A stretch of DNA of 64,000 nucleotides from Flavipsychrobacter sp. (GCA_031292525.1 JARLGY010000061.1:1-64000), one strand, 5' to 3'; counted from the first letter of the stretch, positions 30,501 to 38,682 are shown. Translations and numbers: made by a program. The notes: a model not told the origin generated them from the letters alone.

Positions 30501-30676
30501 GGTTCACACGCACGGTACACATCCAGGTGGATCACGTAGCGTAGCGGATGGGTGGTATTACCAATATAGACAGCCCATATATCTGCAGCACCCAGGTGAG
30601 AAGCACTGACCTGATTGATGCAACAGAAAAAAACAAGTACTGAAAATAAAAGTTTCGATATTGGTCTCTTAAACAT
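27503..30676 (-). CDS. Giant secreted surface protein, T9SS type B C-terminus (paralog B)
   Basis: A 1057-residue protein with signal peptide (ending VSAS) and the same architecture as its neighbour at 23986. Shared parts are the SHLGAADIWAVYIG start, CNAPPPVIDS, the HHQYLLKAKDMLNSGMISGA block, the CSFMDSV segment and the C-terminal FVPSAFTPNHDGKNDVF, NRWGQEIF and GWDGTWNG motifs. The two are clearly a tandem duplication that has since diverged, least at the C-terminus. Its own terminator separates it from paralog A, so each is probably transcribed separately. Confidence 0.88.
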   Translation of the reverse strand: MFKRPISKLLFSVLVFFCCINQVSASHLGAADIWAVYIGNTTHPLRYVIHLDVYRACEPNQASLSTQESVQWSSDSCQFTTVTIPMFMQTDDTLDQLCPNYHAQNSCRLATSVWPGFEKRSYVDTVDLPNRCVDWHFTWVSGARNGGILNLCTPSGQDITVDCHFNNLYSNQSSPRFTVLPIPYLCLNQPDQFFNGPFDPNGDSLFVENVQPLGCVSCTCGPNGEIPYVPSYSLVNPILSTPAAYLVDPITGIATFTPSLVGKFVLAFKVSKYDRITKVFMGSTRRDVQVSVLTCNAPPPVIDSVPQNLTGGQFTHTTGNNTLYTCPNTPINFTMNSSSLSGVNKIYLSLDTNLSNTPGATFTVTSNGTPLNGGTFTWTPGDTSVGMHTVTFTATDSTCTNAQPVVLKSYLTVNIDVITGINAIPKTFRLCPQSGVPVTLNVVGLPPTFGYSWTDTTGSTVGITNPSSANPTVQPADTTEYIVSVSGLPPSCKSIDTVFVNVDPTNHISITPVSPIILCKEGTVDLVAHPVGNMPATNLPCGIPTTPPDMTTPDSVVILPTLGSYGGASNNANSCSPFTGNGSAHHQYLLKAKDMLNSGMISGAISGMSFSIRVLTSSATYNNVSISLMCTTLNSVNADGSLIPGGTQVYASATPLTIAATGYFTIPFNSVYNWDTTQNLLVDICYSNSTITANPPSFDYFNSGYPSSTFVFNDADNVCAGAASSSGGFPLYQIPVIRFNYFDAPTVPFYYDWVNIYGSHYLSDSTTQSPKVYVDTDSRYYVISRGKSGCSFMDSVTIYVDPPRHPYVYPSDTIVCVKSPVQLIATDTKNGWKWYQNNLKPATSVNCDTCQTIIALPDTTTSYIIIFKDSVGCRDTAYSRVQTIPYPSINLGFKDTTIKYGSSIQLVLAPDSPGVRYNYVWTPPFTLDDQYLMNPTATPTVPTVYSVIAYNQFCPAYDTVSVNIDYRSNIFVPSAFTPNHDGKNDVFRIANLTYQRVIEFRIFNRWGQEIFNATDNHGWDGTWNGNLLDIGAYNYIIRVVYPDGVQDNFQGTVTLIR

Positions 30677-30751
30677 GAGTAAACATAATTTGTATGCGAA
30701 AATAAATTTATTTAAACGAGTAAAATAGTCACAAGCTTACAAGAAACAAAA

Positions 30752-30788
30752 AAATATCCTGTTTGTAAAATTACAAGACAGGATATTT
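30752..30788 (-). terminator. Terminator of the egt operon
   Basis: A long stem (AAATATCCTGT pairs with ACAGGATATTT, then an inner TTGTAA/TTACAA with one bulged G). A T-run follows on the minus strand. It lies 52 nt after egtD. Confidence 0.8.
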
Positions 30789-30839
30789 AAAAAAAAGGTT
30801 GGACGTGAGTAATTATTATTTCACCTAATGGCATCTATT

Positions 30840-31784
30840 TTACTCAACTACCTGCCAAATTGTATCCAGGAACCACTCATGGGTATCAAAAATATGTTTT
30901 ACAGGCGTAAATGAATTTTCTCTGGCCAATTCATCAGTTTGTTGCAAAGAATATTTTTGAGATATCTCCATAAATATCATTTCGTCTTTTTCAAAGTGCA
31001 CCCACCCTACTTCTCCTACACGCACTCTTTGTTTACTCAAACTTTTTAGATAACTCTTACATGCCCCACTTGTTTCATCATAAACAGGACAATGCTCAAA
31101 ACCAGCAAGGTTAAAATCTGCATCCAATTCACGATTAATACGCTGCAAGAGATTCAAATTAAATCTCTTCGTAGCGCCAGCAGCATCATTATATGCAGCT
31201 AATATTAACCCGGGTTCTTTTTTAAGATCGAACCCTATCAGCAGCAGATCGCCGGAGTTTAATTGCTGGTGTAATTCATTTAAGAAATCACCCGTATGCT
31301 CAAAAGGTATGTTCCCTATACTCGATCCTAAAAAAAGAACTACTTTCTTCCTCGAAGACATTTTTTTGATCTGCTTCAGCATATCAAAATATTCCCCATT
31401 CATTCCTTTTATCCGTATCCCCGGTATCTCCTGTGGTAATTTATCTGATAAACTTTCTATAACATGTGCAGAAATGTCTATAGGATAATAGACAAAATCA
31501 GCATTACGATGCTGCAGATTTTTCAGTAGGTATGTTGATTTCATCGCATCACCTGCCCCAAGCTCCACTAAATCAAAGCTGGAACTATGGTTCAGTATCA
31601 ACTCAGATATCTCATCCGTTTTTTCCGAAAATATCTCTAACTCACAATTGGTCAGGTAATACTCAGGCGTTTGCATGATCTCTTGGAACAATTTGTCCCC
31701 AGCTTCATCATAAAAATATTTAGAACTGAGCTTCTTGGGTGTTGCATTAAGCCCTTCCCAAACATCGTTGAAAAACTTATTCAT
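30840..31784 (-). CDS. egtD: L-histidine N-alpha-methyltransferase EgtD
   Basis: A 314-residue SAM-dependent enzyme that trimethylates histidine to hercynine, the first step of ergothioneine synthesis. Family signatures are PKKLSSKYFYDEAGDKLF (16-33), EYYLTNCE, the SAM-binding ELGAGDAMKS (74-83), FLGSSIGN and the GFDLKK segment. The length matches EgtD (about 320). It is the last gene of a six-gene operon, 10 nt after egtB. Confidence 0.95.
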   Translation of the reverse strand: MNKFFNDVWEGLNATPKKLSSKYFYDEAGDKLFQEIMQTPEYYLTNCELEIFSEKTDEISELILNHSSSFDLVELGAGDAMKSTYLLKNLQHRNADFVYYPIDISAHVIESLSDKLPQEIPGIRIKGMNGEYFDMLKQIKKMSSRKKVVLFLGSSIGNIPFEHTGDFLNELHQQLNSGDLLLIGFDLKKEPGLILAAYNDAAGATKRFNLNLLQRINRELDADFNLAGFEHCPVYDETSGACKSYLKSLSKQRVRVGEVGWVHFEKDEMIFMEISQKYSLQQTDELARENSFTPVKHIFDTHEWFLDTIWQVVE

Positions 31785-31794
31785 ATTATCCTTT

Positions 31795-32991
31795 TTATTG
31801 TGCCAGCCGGATGCCCGTAAACTGCCATCTTAAATGAGTTTGAAAAAAATTCCTATAGGTTGCACGGCTATGGCCTGGAGGCGTAACTAGCGATGCGCCA
31901 CGCAACACCATCTGGTTCACCATAAATTTACCGTTGTACTCCCCAATAGCGCCAACAGCTTTTTTAAAGCCAGGATAAGGTAGATATGCACTATTGGTCC
32001 ATTCCCATCGTTGTCCCCAGTCAAATTGTTTATTAGCTACTTCCCATTCCTGTTCAGTAGGCAATCGCATACCACTCCATTCTGCAAAGGCTGCCGCTTC
32101 ATAATAACTGATATGGCAAACAGGAGCTGTAAGATCAATTGCTTTCAACCCGCCATAGGTATAACTATACCACTGCTCCTCTATTAAATGCCAATATAAA
32201 GGCGATACAATACTATTCATCTTTACCCAATCCCACCCTTCTGCATGCCAGAACCGGAAATCTTTATAACCTCCTGAATTAACAAAATCAAGATATTGCT
32301 GATTTGTAATAAGGTTAGTCGCAATTTTGTATGGCTGTAAATACACCTTGTGTCTCCCCAACTCATTATCAAAACAGAAGCCATCCCCTTTATATCCAAT
32401 TTCATACACACCTTCCTCTATAGTAATAAAGTTCGCTTCAGCTGATGGAACGGTATCAGTAAATAAAAAGTCAGAATATACCGGAAACAACGGATTATGC
32501 CCCAGGATGTACTTAATATCTGTGTACAATAATTCCTGGTGTTGCTCTTCATGGTTCAGGCCAAGCCGCACCAATTCATAAAGCTCGGCCGATATTTCGC
32601 CCTCCAGCAACCTGCTCATGGCTTCATCAACATACAGGCGATATTTATAGATATCAGACACCGATGGTCGGCTCAGGTTTCCCCTATCCGTCCTGATCAC
32701 CCGGGTGCCTATTGTTTCATAGTAGCTATTAAATACATAATTATATTCAGCATCAAACTCTTTGTAGCCCAGCAGGTTAGGTTTTAGAATAAAGGTCTCA
32801 AAAAACCAGGTTGTGTGCCCAAGATGCCATTTGGGTGGACTTACATCCACAATAGGCTGCACCACATAATCTTCTGTTTTCAATGGCTTGCATATCATCT
32901 CAGAGCGCTTACGTATAGCGCTGTACATATCTGCCAATAGTATTTTTTTACTCTTCAAGTTTGTTTCTGAGGTCGGTGATTGTTCTAACAT
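31795..32991 (-). CDS. egtB: Ergothioneine biosynthesis sulfoxide synthase EgtB
   Basis: A 398-residue nonheme-iron enzyme with an N-terminal DinB-like domain and a C-terminal FGE-sulfatase-type domain (about 190-395). Iron-ligand candidates are the WHLGHTTWF motif (H56/H59) and HEEQHQE (H147, H151). EgtB joins a thiol (gamma-glutamylcysteine or cysteine) to hercynine as a sulfoxide. No egtC or egtE is adjacent, so donor use and final C-S cleavage are unresolved. The start at 32991 overlaps the transporter gene by 44 nt. Met22 (32928) is a possible alternative but would cut into the conserved N-terminus. Confidence 0.93.
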   Translation of the reverse strand: MLEQSPTSETNLKSKKILLADMYSAIRKRSEMICKPLKTEDYVVQPIVDVSPPKWHLGHTTWFFETFILKPNLLGYKEFDAEYNYVFNSYYETIGTRVIRTDRGNLSRPSVSDIYKYRLYVDEAMSRLLEGEISAELYELVRLGLNHEEQHQELLYTDIKYILGHNPLFPVYSDFLFTDTVPSAEANFITIEEGVYEIGYKGDGFCFDNELGRHKVYLQPYKIATNLITNQQYLDFVNSGGYKDFRFWHAEGWDWVKMNSIVSPLYWHLIEEQWYSYTYGGLKAIDLTAPVCHISYYEAAAFAEWSGMRLPTEQEWEVANKQFDWGQRWEWTNSAYLPYPGFKKAVGAIGEYNGKFMVNQMVLRGASLVTPPGHSRATYRNFFQTHLRWQFTGIRLAQ

Positions 32992-34513
32992 GTAGTATAT
33001 CAGATTGTTGCCGGCGCATCATAAGCGCGTAAGCATTGTTAAAGCCAATAGGTTTCAACCATTTCAAATTGTATTTTTCTTTAAAACCATTTGCCACAAA
33101 ATCATATACGCGATCTTTATTACCAGACAATTTCTCAACAGTATCTTCTCTAGTTTGCAAGATCACTAATAAACCCGTGCCCGTATATTCCGGATACATA
33201 TCTATCTGGTTATTTTGTATAGCTTCAAAGCAAATTTTAGTTCCGCCCAAGCCGTTTTTATTTACTACATCAAGGTGCGTGTACCCGCGTATTAGCATAG
33301 CATACATCTGCCCAAGTATATATTGCTCTGTAAATATTTTCGATCCTATTCTTACCCTACCCTGCCCTATGGTCTGTGGTTCACGCCATAAATTATTCGC
33401 TATAAGAAAATCTTTAGCAATTTTCTCCGGGCTCTCCTTCAGGTAATCTGCACGGTAGTTAAGTTCTGTCATTACAGAATCAGTTATTGTTCCTGCCAGC
33501 ATGTTCAGCACGCTTTCCAGTTCAGGATATTGTGCAAGTACGTCCATCCGCACAACTGGAGCTGCATAATAAGGCGGGAAGATGCCTTTGTCGTCCACAA
33601 GTGTAACCAGGCCATAGGCTTTTAATCTTCCGTCTGTACTATACCCGCTTATCACATCTATCTTCTTTTCATAGGCCGCCTTATACATCACAGCATCGCT
33701 TACCACCACAGTACGCATTTTGAGGTGATATTTATTTTTCAACCCTAGGTAACCGTCCGTGCGCCCCATAAATTCAGGAGTAAACCCCGCAAGTAGCTTG
33801 CTGGCCGTTTCCTGTGGTATCAGGTAAAACGAAGAAAGTATAAGAATTATAGCTGGAAAAACAACCATACTCAGCTTCCATTTCCTAAAGTTCAAATGCT
33901 GAACTTTCGATAAGATAAAATCAAATACTATTGCCAGTAGAGCCGCGGGTATGGCGCCGGCAAGCAGCATATTGGTATTATTGAGGGCTATTCCTCCAAA
34001 AATAAACTCACCCAGCCCCCCAGCACCTATATATGCAGCCAGCGTTGCAACACCTACATTTATAACTGTTGCAGTCCTTATCCCCGCCAGTATCACCGGT
34101 ATTGCAAGTGGTATCTCTATTTTAAATAATAGTTGGCTATAGCTCATCCCCATACCTATAGCAGCTTCTTTTATAGCGCTATCCACTTCCATTATTCCCG
34201 TATAGGTATTCCGGATAATAGGCAATAGTGCATACAGGAAAAGTGCAACGATTGCAGGTACAGCACCTATGCCTAAAAGAGGTATCATAAAACCCAACAG
34301 TGCTATACTTGGTATGGTCTGCAGCACATTAGCAAACCCCAGAACAAAACTTGAAAAACTATTTTTGCGGGCTATAAAAATGCCCAGCGGTAACCCAATG
34401 AGTATAGAGAAAAATAAAGAAATAAACGTGAGCCCTATATGCGTAAGGGTTTGCTCCAGCAATTTATCAGATTGTTGGACAGCAAAACTCCATATCGATT
34501 GGGCTTCCGGCAT
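32948..34513 (-). CDS. ABC transporter permease fused to a circularly permuted substrate-binding domain (OpuC/EgtU type)
   Basis: A 521-residue fusion. Residues 20-230 form a betaine/choline/ergothioneine-type permease with the EAA loop (EAAIGMGMSYSQLLFKIEIP). The rest is a periplasmic binding domain of the OpuCC/EgtU family, but in swapped order. Residues 241-377 (FMGRTDGYLGL, YSTDGRLKAYGLV, DDKGIFPPYYAAPVV, LNYRAD) normally form the C-terminal half. Residues 385-521 (RVRIGSKIFTEQYILG, GGTKICFEA, DMYPEYTGTG, FNNAYALMMR, TITDLRNK) normally come first. The cut falls in a loop after the TISDL-type helix. The substrate is a quaternary amine or ergothioneine-like compound by family. It lies 5 nt after the ATPase gene and overlaps egtB. 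Confidence 0.9.
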   Translation of the reverse strand: MPEAQSIWSFAVQQSDKLLEQTLTHIGLTFISLFFSILIGLPLGIFIARKNSFSSFVLGFANVLQTIPSIALLGFMIPLLGIGAVPAIVALFLYALLPIIRNTYTGIMEVDSAIKEAAIGMGMSYSQLLFKIEIPLAIPVILAGIRTATVINVGVATLAAYIGAGGLGEFIFGGIALNNTNMLLAGAIPAALLAIVFDFILSKVQHLNFRKWKLSMVVFPAIILILSSFYLIPQETASKLLAGFTPEFMGRTDGYLGLKNKYHLKMRTVVVSDAVMYKAAYEKKIDVISGYSTDGRLKAYGLVTLVDDKGIFPPYYAAPVVRMDVLAQYPELESVLNMLAGTITDSVMTELNYRADYLKESPEKIAKDFLIANNLWREPQTIGQGRVRIGSKIFTEQYILGQMYAMLIRGYTHLDVVNKNGLGGTKICFEAIQNNQIDMYPEYTGTGLLVILQTREDTVEKLSGNKDRVYDFVANGFKEKYNLKWLKPIGFNNAYALMMRRQQSDILHVRTITDLRNKLEE

Positions 34514-34518
34514 TGACG

Positions 34519-35475
34519 CTATTTCTGTTTATAAATATTGTAGGCTTGCATTAATATACCCCATGTTACATTTTTTACCACACCTTGGTCGGTGAGAGCA
34601 AGCATCGCATTTTTTTCCTCTGCTCCATCCAAAAGCTGCATAGCCATCCAAAGAGTATCTTCCAGCCTTATTTTCAACATCGCTCCTTCCTGTCCGCTGC
34701 TTTCTACAAATGGCCAAAGTTCTGCCAGTTTTATGGTCTGGAAAGTGAGTTGCAATCTTTGGTCATCCAAAAAGCTGCGCACAAAGTCATTAGCAGGTTT
34801 GTTCAAAAGATCGCGGACTGTCCCTATTTGTACGATCTTACCCTTATCCATCAGGCATATACGGTCGCCAAGCTCAAACGCCTCCTGCACATCATGTGTT
34901 ACCATGATAATAGTTTTCTTTTTAAACTCATCCAGTTCCTTAAATTCCTTTCTTATAGCTGTTCGGGTCACAGTATCCAACGCCCCAAACGGTTCATCCA
35001 TCAACAACAATGGCGGCTGTGCTGCTAGGGCGCGCGCTATATTTACCCGTTGTTGTTGGCCTCCGCTTAGTTGTGCGGGATAACTATTCCTGTATTTTTC
35101 AGGGTCCAGGTGCAGTTTTACCAACAATTCTGTTACCCTGTTATCTATATCATCTTTGCTCCACTTCAGCAAACCAGGAATGGTGGCTATATTTTCTGCA
35201 ACAGTATAATGCAGGAACAGGCTGTTGTGTTGCAATACATATCCTATGCCGCGTCTCAGCTGTATGGCTGGTTGACCTGCAATATCCTTACCATTTACTT
35301 TCACGCAACCTACCGTAGGTGTAATAAGCTTGTTGATCATCTTTAGAGTAGTGGTCTTACCACAGCCACTGGTACCCAGCAATACCAGGTTCTCCCCTTC
35401 AGCAACCGTAAATGAAATATCATCTACAGCCACTGTATTTCCAAAGCGTTGGGTTACATGCTCCACATCAACCAT
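34519..35475 (-). CDS. ABC transporter ATPase, betaine/EgtU type
   Basis: A 318-residue ATPase with Walker A GTSGCGKTT (34-42), signature LSGGQQQR (136-143), Walker B LLLMDEPFGALD and the switch histidine in MVTHD. The N-terminal 240 residues match OpuCA/ProV-type ATPases. The C-terminal about 60 residues look like a single reduced CBS-like module instead of the usual pair, so regulation by ionic strength may be altered. It powers the fused permease/binding protein encoded 5 nt downstream. Confidence 0.93.
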   Translation of the reverse strand: MVDVEHVTQRFGNTVAVDDISFTVAEGENLVLLGTSGCGKTTTLKMINKLITPTVGCVKVNGKDIAGQPAIQLRRGIGYVLQHNSLFLHYTVAENIATIPGLLKWSKDDIDNRVTELLVKLHLDPEKYRNSYPAQLSGGQQQRVNIARALAAQPPLLLMDEPFGALDTVTRTAIRKEFKELDEFKKKTIIMVTHDVQEAFELGDRICLMDKGKIVQIGTVRDLLNKPANDFVRSFLDDQRLQLTFQTIKLAELWPFVESSGQEGAMLKIRLEDTLWMAMQLLDGAEEKNAMLALTDQGVVKNVTWGILMQAYNIYKQK

Positions 35476-35480
35476 TATCC

Positions 35481-36863
35481 CTATTTATCCAGTGTCATAA
35501 ATAAATTATTCAGCGATTCAGCAAAGGTAGGGTGTGCAAAAATGTTTTCCCTTATAGCATCATAACCAATACCACCCATCATCGCCATTTGCAGAACACT
35601 CATTATTTCGCCTCCCTGCTCACCCAGTATGGCAACACCAAGTATCTGCTTGGTATCAGCATCTACAACCGCCTTCATCAGGCCTTTTGTTGCCTCCGTT
35701 TCTATTCCCCTTGCTACATGGCTCATGGGCAATATTGCCACTTTTACATTCAGTCCTTTCTTACGGGCTTCTCGTTCTGTCATCCCCAACCTGCCCAGTT
35801 CTGGGTCCGTAAACATACAGTAAGGCACCTGTCGTCCGGCAATGCTTATATCCTTACCGTCCAGTATATTCTTACATACTACAATATAATCATTGTAAGA
35901 AATGTGGGTAAAGGCGGGGCCTCCCTTCACATCTCCAAGTGCATAAACACCATCAACAGCAGTTTCCAGCTTGTCGTTTACCTGTATATATCCTTTGTCG
36001 TCAATAGCTATTTTAGTATGTTCCAATCCAAGATGGGCAGTATTGGGTGTACGTCCTGCCCCAACCAGCACATGCGTACAATCCATAGTAATTTCCTTAT
36101 CTGCCAATTTTATACTTGCGCGCAACCCCTTATCAGCTTTCTTTATTTCTTTTACTTCAGCCTTTGTGTGTATGGCTATATCTTCTTCGGTAAATATCTT
36201 CAATATCTCGCGGGCTATGTCTTCATCCTCCTTTATCAATAGCTGTTCTGCATGCTCCAATATGGTTACCTTACTGCCAAACCTACGGTACATTTGCCCA
36301 AACTCCATAGCTATGTACCCTGCACCAACTATCAGTAAGTGCCCAGGCACCTCTTTCAGTTCCATAATAGTTTCTGAGGTCAGGTAAGGTATATCTTCAA
36401 GCCCTTGTATCGTTGGTATAGAAGGTGAGCAGCCAGCGTTTATAAATATCCTTTCTGCTGTTAAAGTCTCACTGCCTCCGTTATTCAGGTTAACCATTAT
36501 AATTTTGTCGGCAGTAAAAGATGCCGCTCCATATATGAGATCTATTCCAGGAACAGAGGTAAGACTTTTTTCAGAACCGTGTCTAAAGCTCGATACTACC
36601 TGGGCCTTACGATCTATAATTGCAGACATGTCAACAGTTACCTCGCCTGTACCTACACCGTATTCATTACTTCTCCTGGCTTGGTAAGCCATTTTTGCAG
36701 ATGCTACCATTGTTTTGGTAGGGGTACACCCTACGTTCACACAAGTGCCACCTGGCCATTTTTGTTCTATAATGGCTACCTGCCAGCCGGCTTTTGCTAA
36801 CCGTCGGGCCAAAGGTGTTCCAGCCTGGCCAGAGCCGATAATTATTGCGTCATATTTTTTCAT
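35481..36863 (-). CDS. Flavin-dependent disulfide reductase (class I, mercuric-reductase-like)
   Basis: A 460-residue pyridine nucleotide-disulfide oxidoreductase. It has FAD-binding GSGQAG (10-15), redox-active C41 and C46 in GGTCVNVGCTPTK, the NAD(P)-binding VGAGYIAMEFG, the second FAD motif VYALGD and a C-terminal dimerisation domain with the active-site HPTFAE (H444, E449). It has no extra C-terminal cysteine pair or metal-binding domain, so mercury reduction is unlikely. The gene is 5 nt upstream of the transporter ATPase in the egt operon, suggesting reduction of a low-molecular-weight disulfide. The substrate is unknown. Confidence 0.9.
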   Translation of the reverse strand: MKKYDAIIIGSGQAGTPLARRLAKAGWQVAIIEQKWPGGTCVNVGCTPTKTMVASAKMAYQARRSNEYGVGTGEVTVDMSAIIDRKAQVVSSFRHGSEKSLTSVPGIDLIYGAASFTADKIIMVNLNNGGSETLTAERIFINAGCSPSIPTIQGLEDIPYLTSETIMELKEVPGHLLIVGAGYIAMEFGQMYRRFGSKVTILEHAEQLLIKEDEDIAREILKIFTEEDIAIHTKAEVKEIKKADKGLRASIKLADKEITMDCTHVLVGAGRTPNTAHLGLEHTKIAIDDKGYIQVNDKLETAVDGVYALGDVKGGPAFTHISYNDYIVVCKNILDGKDISIAGRQVPYCMFTDPELGRLGMTEREARKKGLNVKVAILPMSHVARGIETEATKGLMKAVVDADTKQILGVAILGEQGGEIMSVLQMAMMGGIGYDAIRENIFAHPTFAESLNNLFMTLDK

Positions 36864-36874
36864 GGTATTCGTAA

Positions 36875-37156
36875 TTAACTAATCACTTGTACTCCTTTCC
36901 AAAAGGCTACATAATTTTCAATATTCTTTGCAGCTTCTTTTGGATGCGGATAAAACCATGCCGCATCCTTGTTATCTTTTCCTTTTACATGCAGTGTATA
37001 GTACGATGCTTCCCCTTTCCACGGGCAATGGGTGTGGGTATCTGAAGGGTTTAGGAATTCTTCTTTTACTGAATTTTTCGGAAAATAATGGTTATTCTCT
37101 ACTACAATCGTATCACTACTTTCTGCAATTACTTCGTCATTCCATACTGCTTTCAT
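36875..37156 (-). CDS. DUF427 domain protein
   Basis: A 93-residue protein that is one complete DUF427 domain: KAVWNDEVIAES, HYFPKNSVKEEF, the THCPWKGEASYYT core and DAAWFYPHPKEAA. The function of the family is not established. It is the first gene of the egt operon, 11 nt before the reductase, so it may act in the same redox or thione chemistry. That is inference from context only. Confidence 0.93.
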   Translation of the reverse strand: MKAVWNDEVIAESSDTIVVENNHYFPKNSVKEEFLNPSDTHTHCPWKGEASYYTLHVKGKDNKDAAWFYPHPKEAAKNIENYVAFWKGVQVIS

Positions 37157-37262
37157 GATGAGGTGTTTTGTTTACGAAAAATAATATTTTTAACTGAAAC
37201 AGCTAAAAAAATCTTGTTATAAGACTATAACGCCAAAACTTATCTTTATGTTCTAAACTCAT

Positions 37263-37270
37263 TACTTTTG
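37263..37270 (+). promoter_or_regulatory. -7 box of icd
   Basis: TACTTTTG, an exact TAnnTTTG match, lies 86 nt upstream of icd. No clear -33 TTG at standard spacing. Confidence 0.5.
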
Positions 37271-37355
37271 CGCAGTGCAAGCAATACGTACTACTGTACA
37301 TAGCATGCTCGCAACTATAATTATAAAACATTAACCTAAAACAATACACATTTTC

Positions 37356-38585
37356 ATGGCTAAGATTAAAGTAGCAAACCCAGTAGTAGAGCTGGATGGT
37401 GATGAGATGACACGTGTGATTTGGAAGTATATTAAAGACAAATTGATACTCCCTTACCTCGAAGTCGATATTAAATATTATGATCTCGGCATGGAGTACC
37501 GCGACGCCACTAACGACCAGGTGACCGTAGATGCCGCTAATGCTATAAAACAATATGGTGTGGGCATTAAGTGTGCTACCATCACTCCCGATGAAGCACG
37601 CGTAAAAGAATTCAACCTCAAGCAGATGTGGAAAAGCCCTAACGGTACTATCCGCAACATACTCGATGGTACCGTATTCCGCGAGCCTATAGTTATCAAC
37701 AACATCCCTCGTCTGGTTCCTAACTGGACTGCTCCTATCATGATCGGCCGTCACGCATTTGGCGACCAGTATCGTGCTACCGACATGGTCATCAAGGGCA
37801 AAGGCAAGCTCACTATTAAGTTCGAAGGTGAAGACGGACAAACTGTAGAACACGAGGTATATAACTTTAAGGGCGATGGCGTAGCATTGGCTATGTATAA
37901 TACCGACGAGTCTATTCGCGGGTTTGCACATTCCTGCTTCAATATGGCTTTGTCTAAAGGCTGGCCTTTATACTTCTCTTCAAAAAATACCATCCTTAAG
38001 AAATATGATGGTCGCTTCAAAGATATTTTTGAAGAAATATATCAGGAAACTTACAAAACCAAGTTTGAAGCTGCGGGTTTGACTTACGAGCACCGCCTCA
38101 TAGATGATATGGTAGCTAGCGCTCTTAAATGGCATGGCAACTTCGTATGGGCTTGTAAAAATTACGATGGTGATGTACAAAGCGATACAGTAGCACAGGG
38201 CTTCGGTTCACTGGGTCTCATGACTTCTGTATTGATTACTCCTGACGGCCAGACTATGGAAGCTGAAGCTGCACATGGTACCGTTACTCGTCACTATCGC
38301 GAATACCAGAAAGGCAGGCCAACTTCTACCAACCCTATAGCTTCCATCTTTGCATGGACTCGTGGCTTGGCTTTCCGCGGCAAGCTCGATAACAACCAGG
38401 AGCTGATCGACTTCTGCGAAGCGCTGGAACAGGTTTGTATAGAAACCGTTGAAAGCGGTAAAATGACCAAGGACCTTGCGGTTTGCGTTAGCGGCAACAA
38501 CGTAAGCCACGGTACAGATTACCTCTATACCGATGAGTTCCTTGAAGCGCTGGACGAAAACTTGAAGAAGAAACTAAACAAATAA
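37356..38585 (+). CDS. icd: NADP-dependent isocitrate dehydrogenase (eukaryote-like type)
   Basis: A 409-residue TCA-cycle enzyme converting isocitrate to 2-oxoglutarate. It belongs to the dimeric type II group shared with eukaryotes, not the E. coli type. Signatures are [20 protein letters not shown] at the start, [24 protein letters not shown], the [19 protein letters not shown] metal/isocitrate region and [17 protein letters not shown]. The length is typical. It is transcribed alone from a TAnnTTTG promoter and ends at a strong terminator. Confidence 0.97.
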   Translation: MAKIKVANPVVELDGDEMTRVIWKYIKDKLILPYLEVDIKYYDLGMEYRDATNDQVTVDAANAIKQYGVGIKCATITPDEARVKEFNLKQMWKSPNGTIRNILDGTVFREPIVINNIPRLVPNWTAPIMIGRHAFGDQYRATDMVIKGKGKLTIKFEGEDGQTVEHEVYNFKGDGVALAMYNTDESIRGFAHSCFNMALSKGWPLYFSSKNTILKKYDGRFKDIFEEIYQETYKTKFEAAGLTYEHRLIDDMVASALKWHGNFVWACKNYDGDVQSDTVAQGFGSLGLMTSVLITPDGQTMEAEAAHGTVTRHYREYQKGRPTSTNPIASIFAWTRGLAFRGKLDNNQELIDFCEALEQVCIETVESGKMTKDLAVCVSGNNVSHGTDYLYTDEFLEALDENLKKKLNK

Positions 38586-38592
38586 AAATACC

Positions 38593-38621
38593 ACAAGGGC
38601 CGGATAAATTCCGGCCCTTGT
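38593..38621 (+). terminator. icd terminator
   Basis: Perfect 11-bp arms ACAAGGGCCGG/CCGGCCCTTGT with a 7-nt loop, 7 nt after the icd stop. The T-tail is short. Confidence 0.85.
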
Positions 38622-38640
38622 CATTTATCTATCATCATTC

Positions 38641-38655
38641 GTGCTTTTAAAGCAC
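38641..38655. promoter_or_regulatory. Palindrome GTGCTTT-T-AAAGCAC
   Basis: A 15-nt dyad with 7-bp arms lies 28 nt before the candidate -7 box of the exosortase gene. It could be an operator or a fold-back element. No regulator is adjacent. Confidence 0.3.
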
Positions 38656-38682
38656 AGTTATAGCAATTATCGAGGTTAGGCA

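Noticed and set aside
35532-36242. 236-codon plus-strand open frame
   Set aside because: Antisense to the flavin reductase. Rich in Cys, Tyr and Ile in a way typical of shadow frames.
35481-36863. Mercuric reductase of a mer operon
   Set aside because: No N-terminal heavy-metal domain, no C-terminal Cys pair and no other mer genes.
37203-37931. 242-codon open frame on the minus strand
   Set aside because: It lies antisense to icd, which is certain. Its content has no recognisable domain and mirrors codon bias of the real gene.
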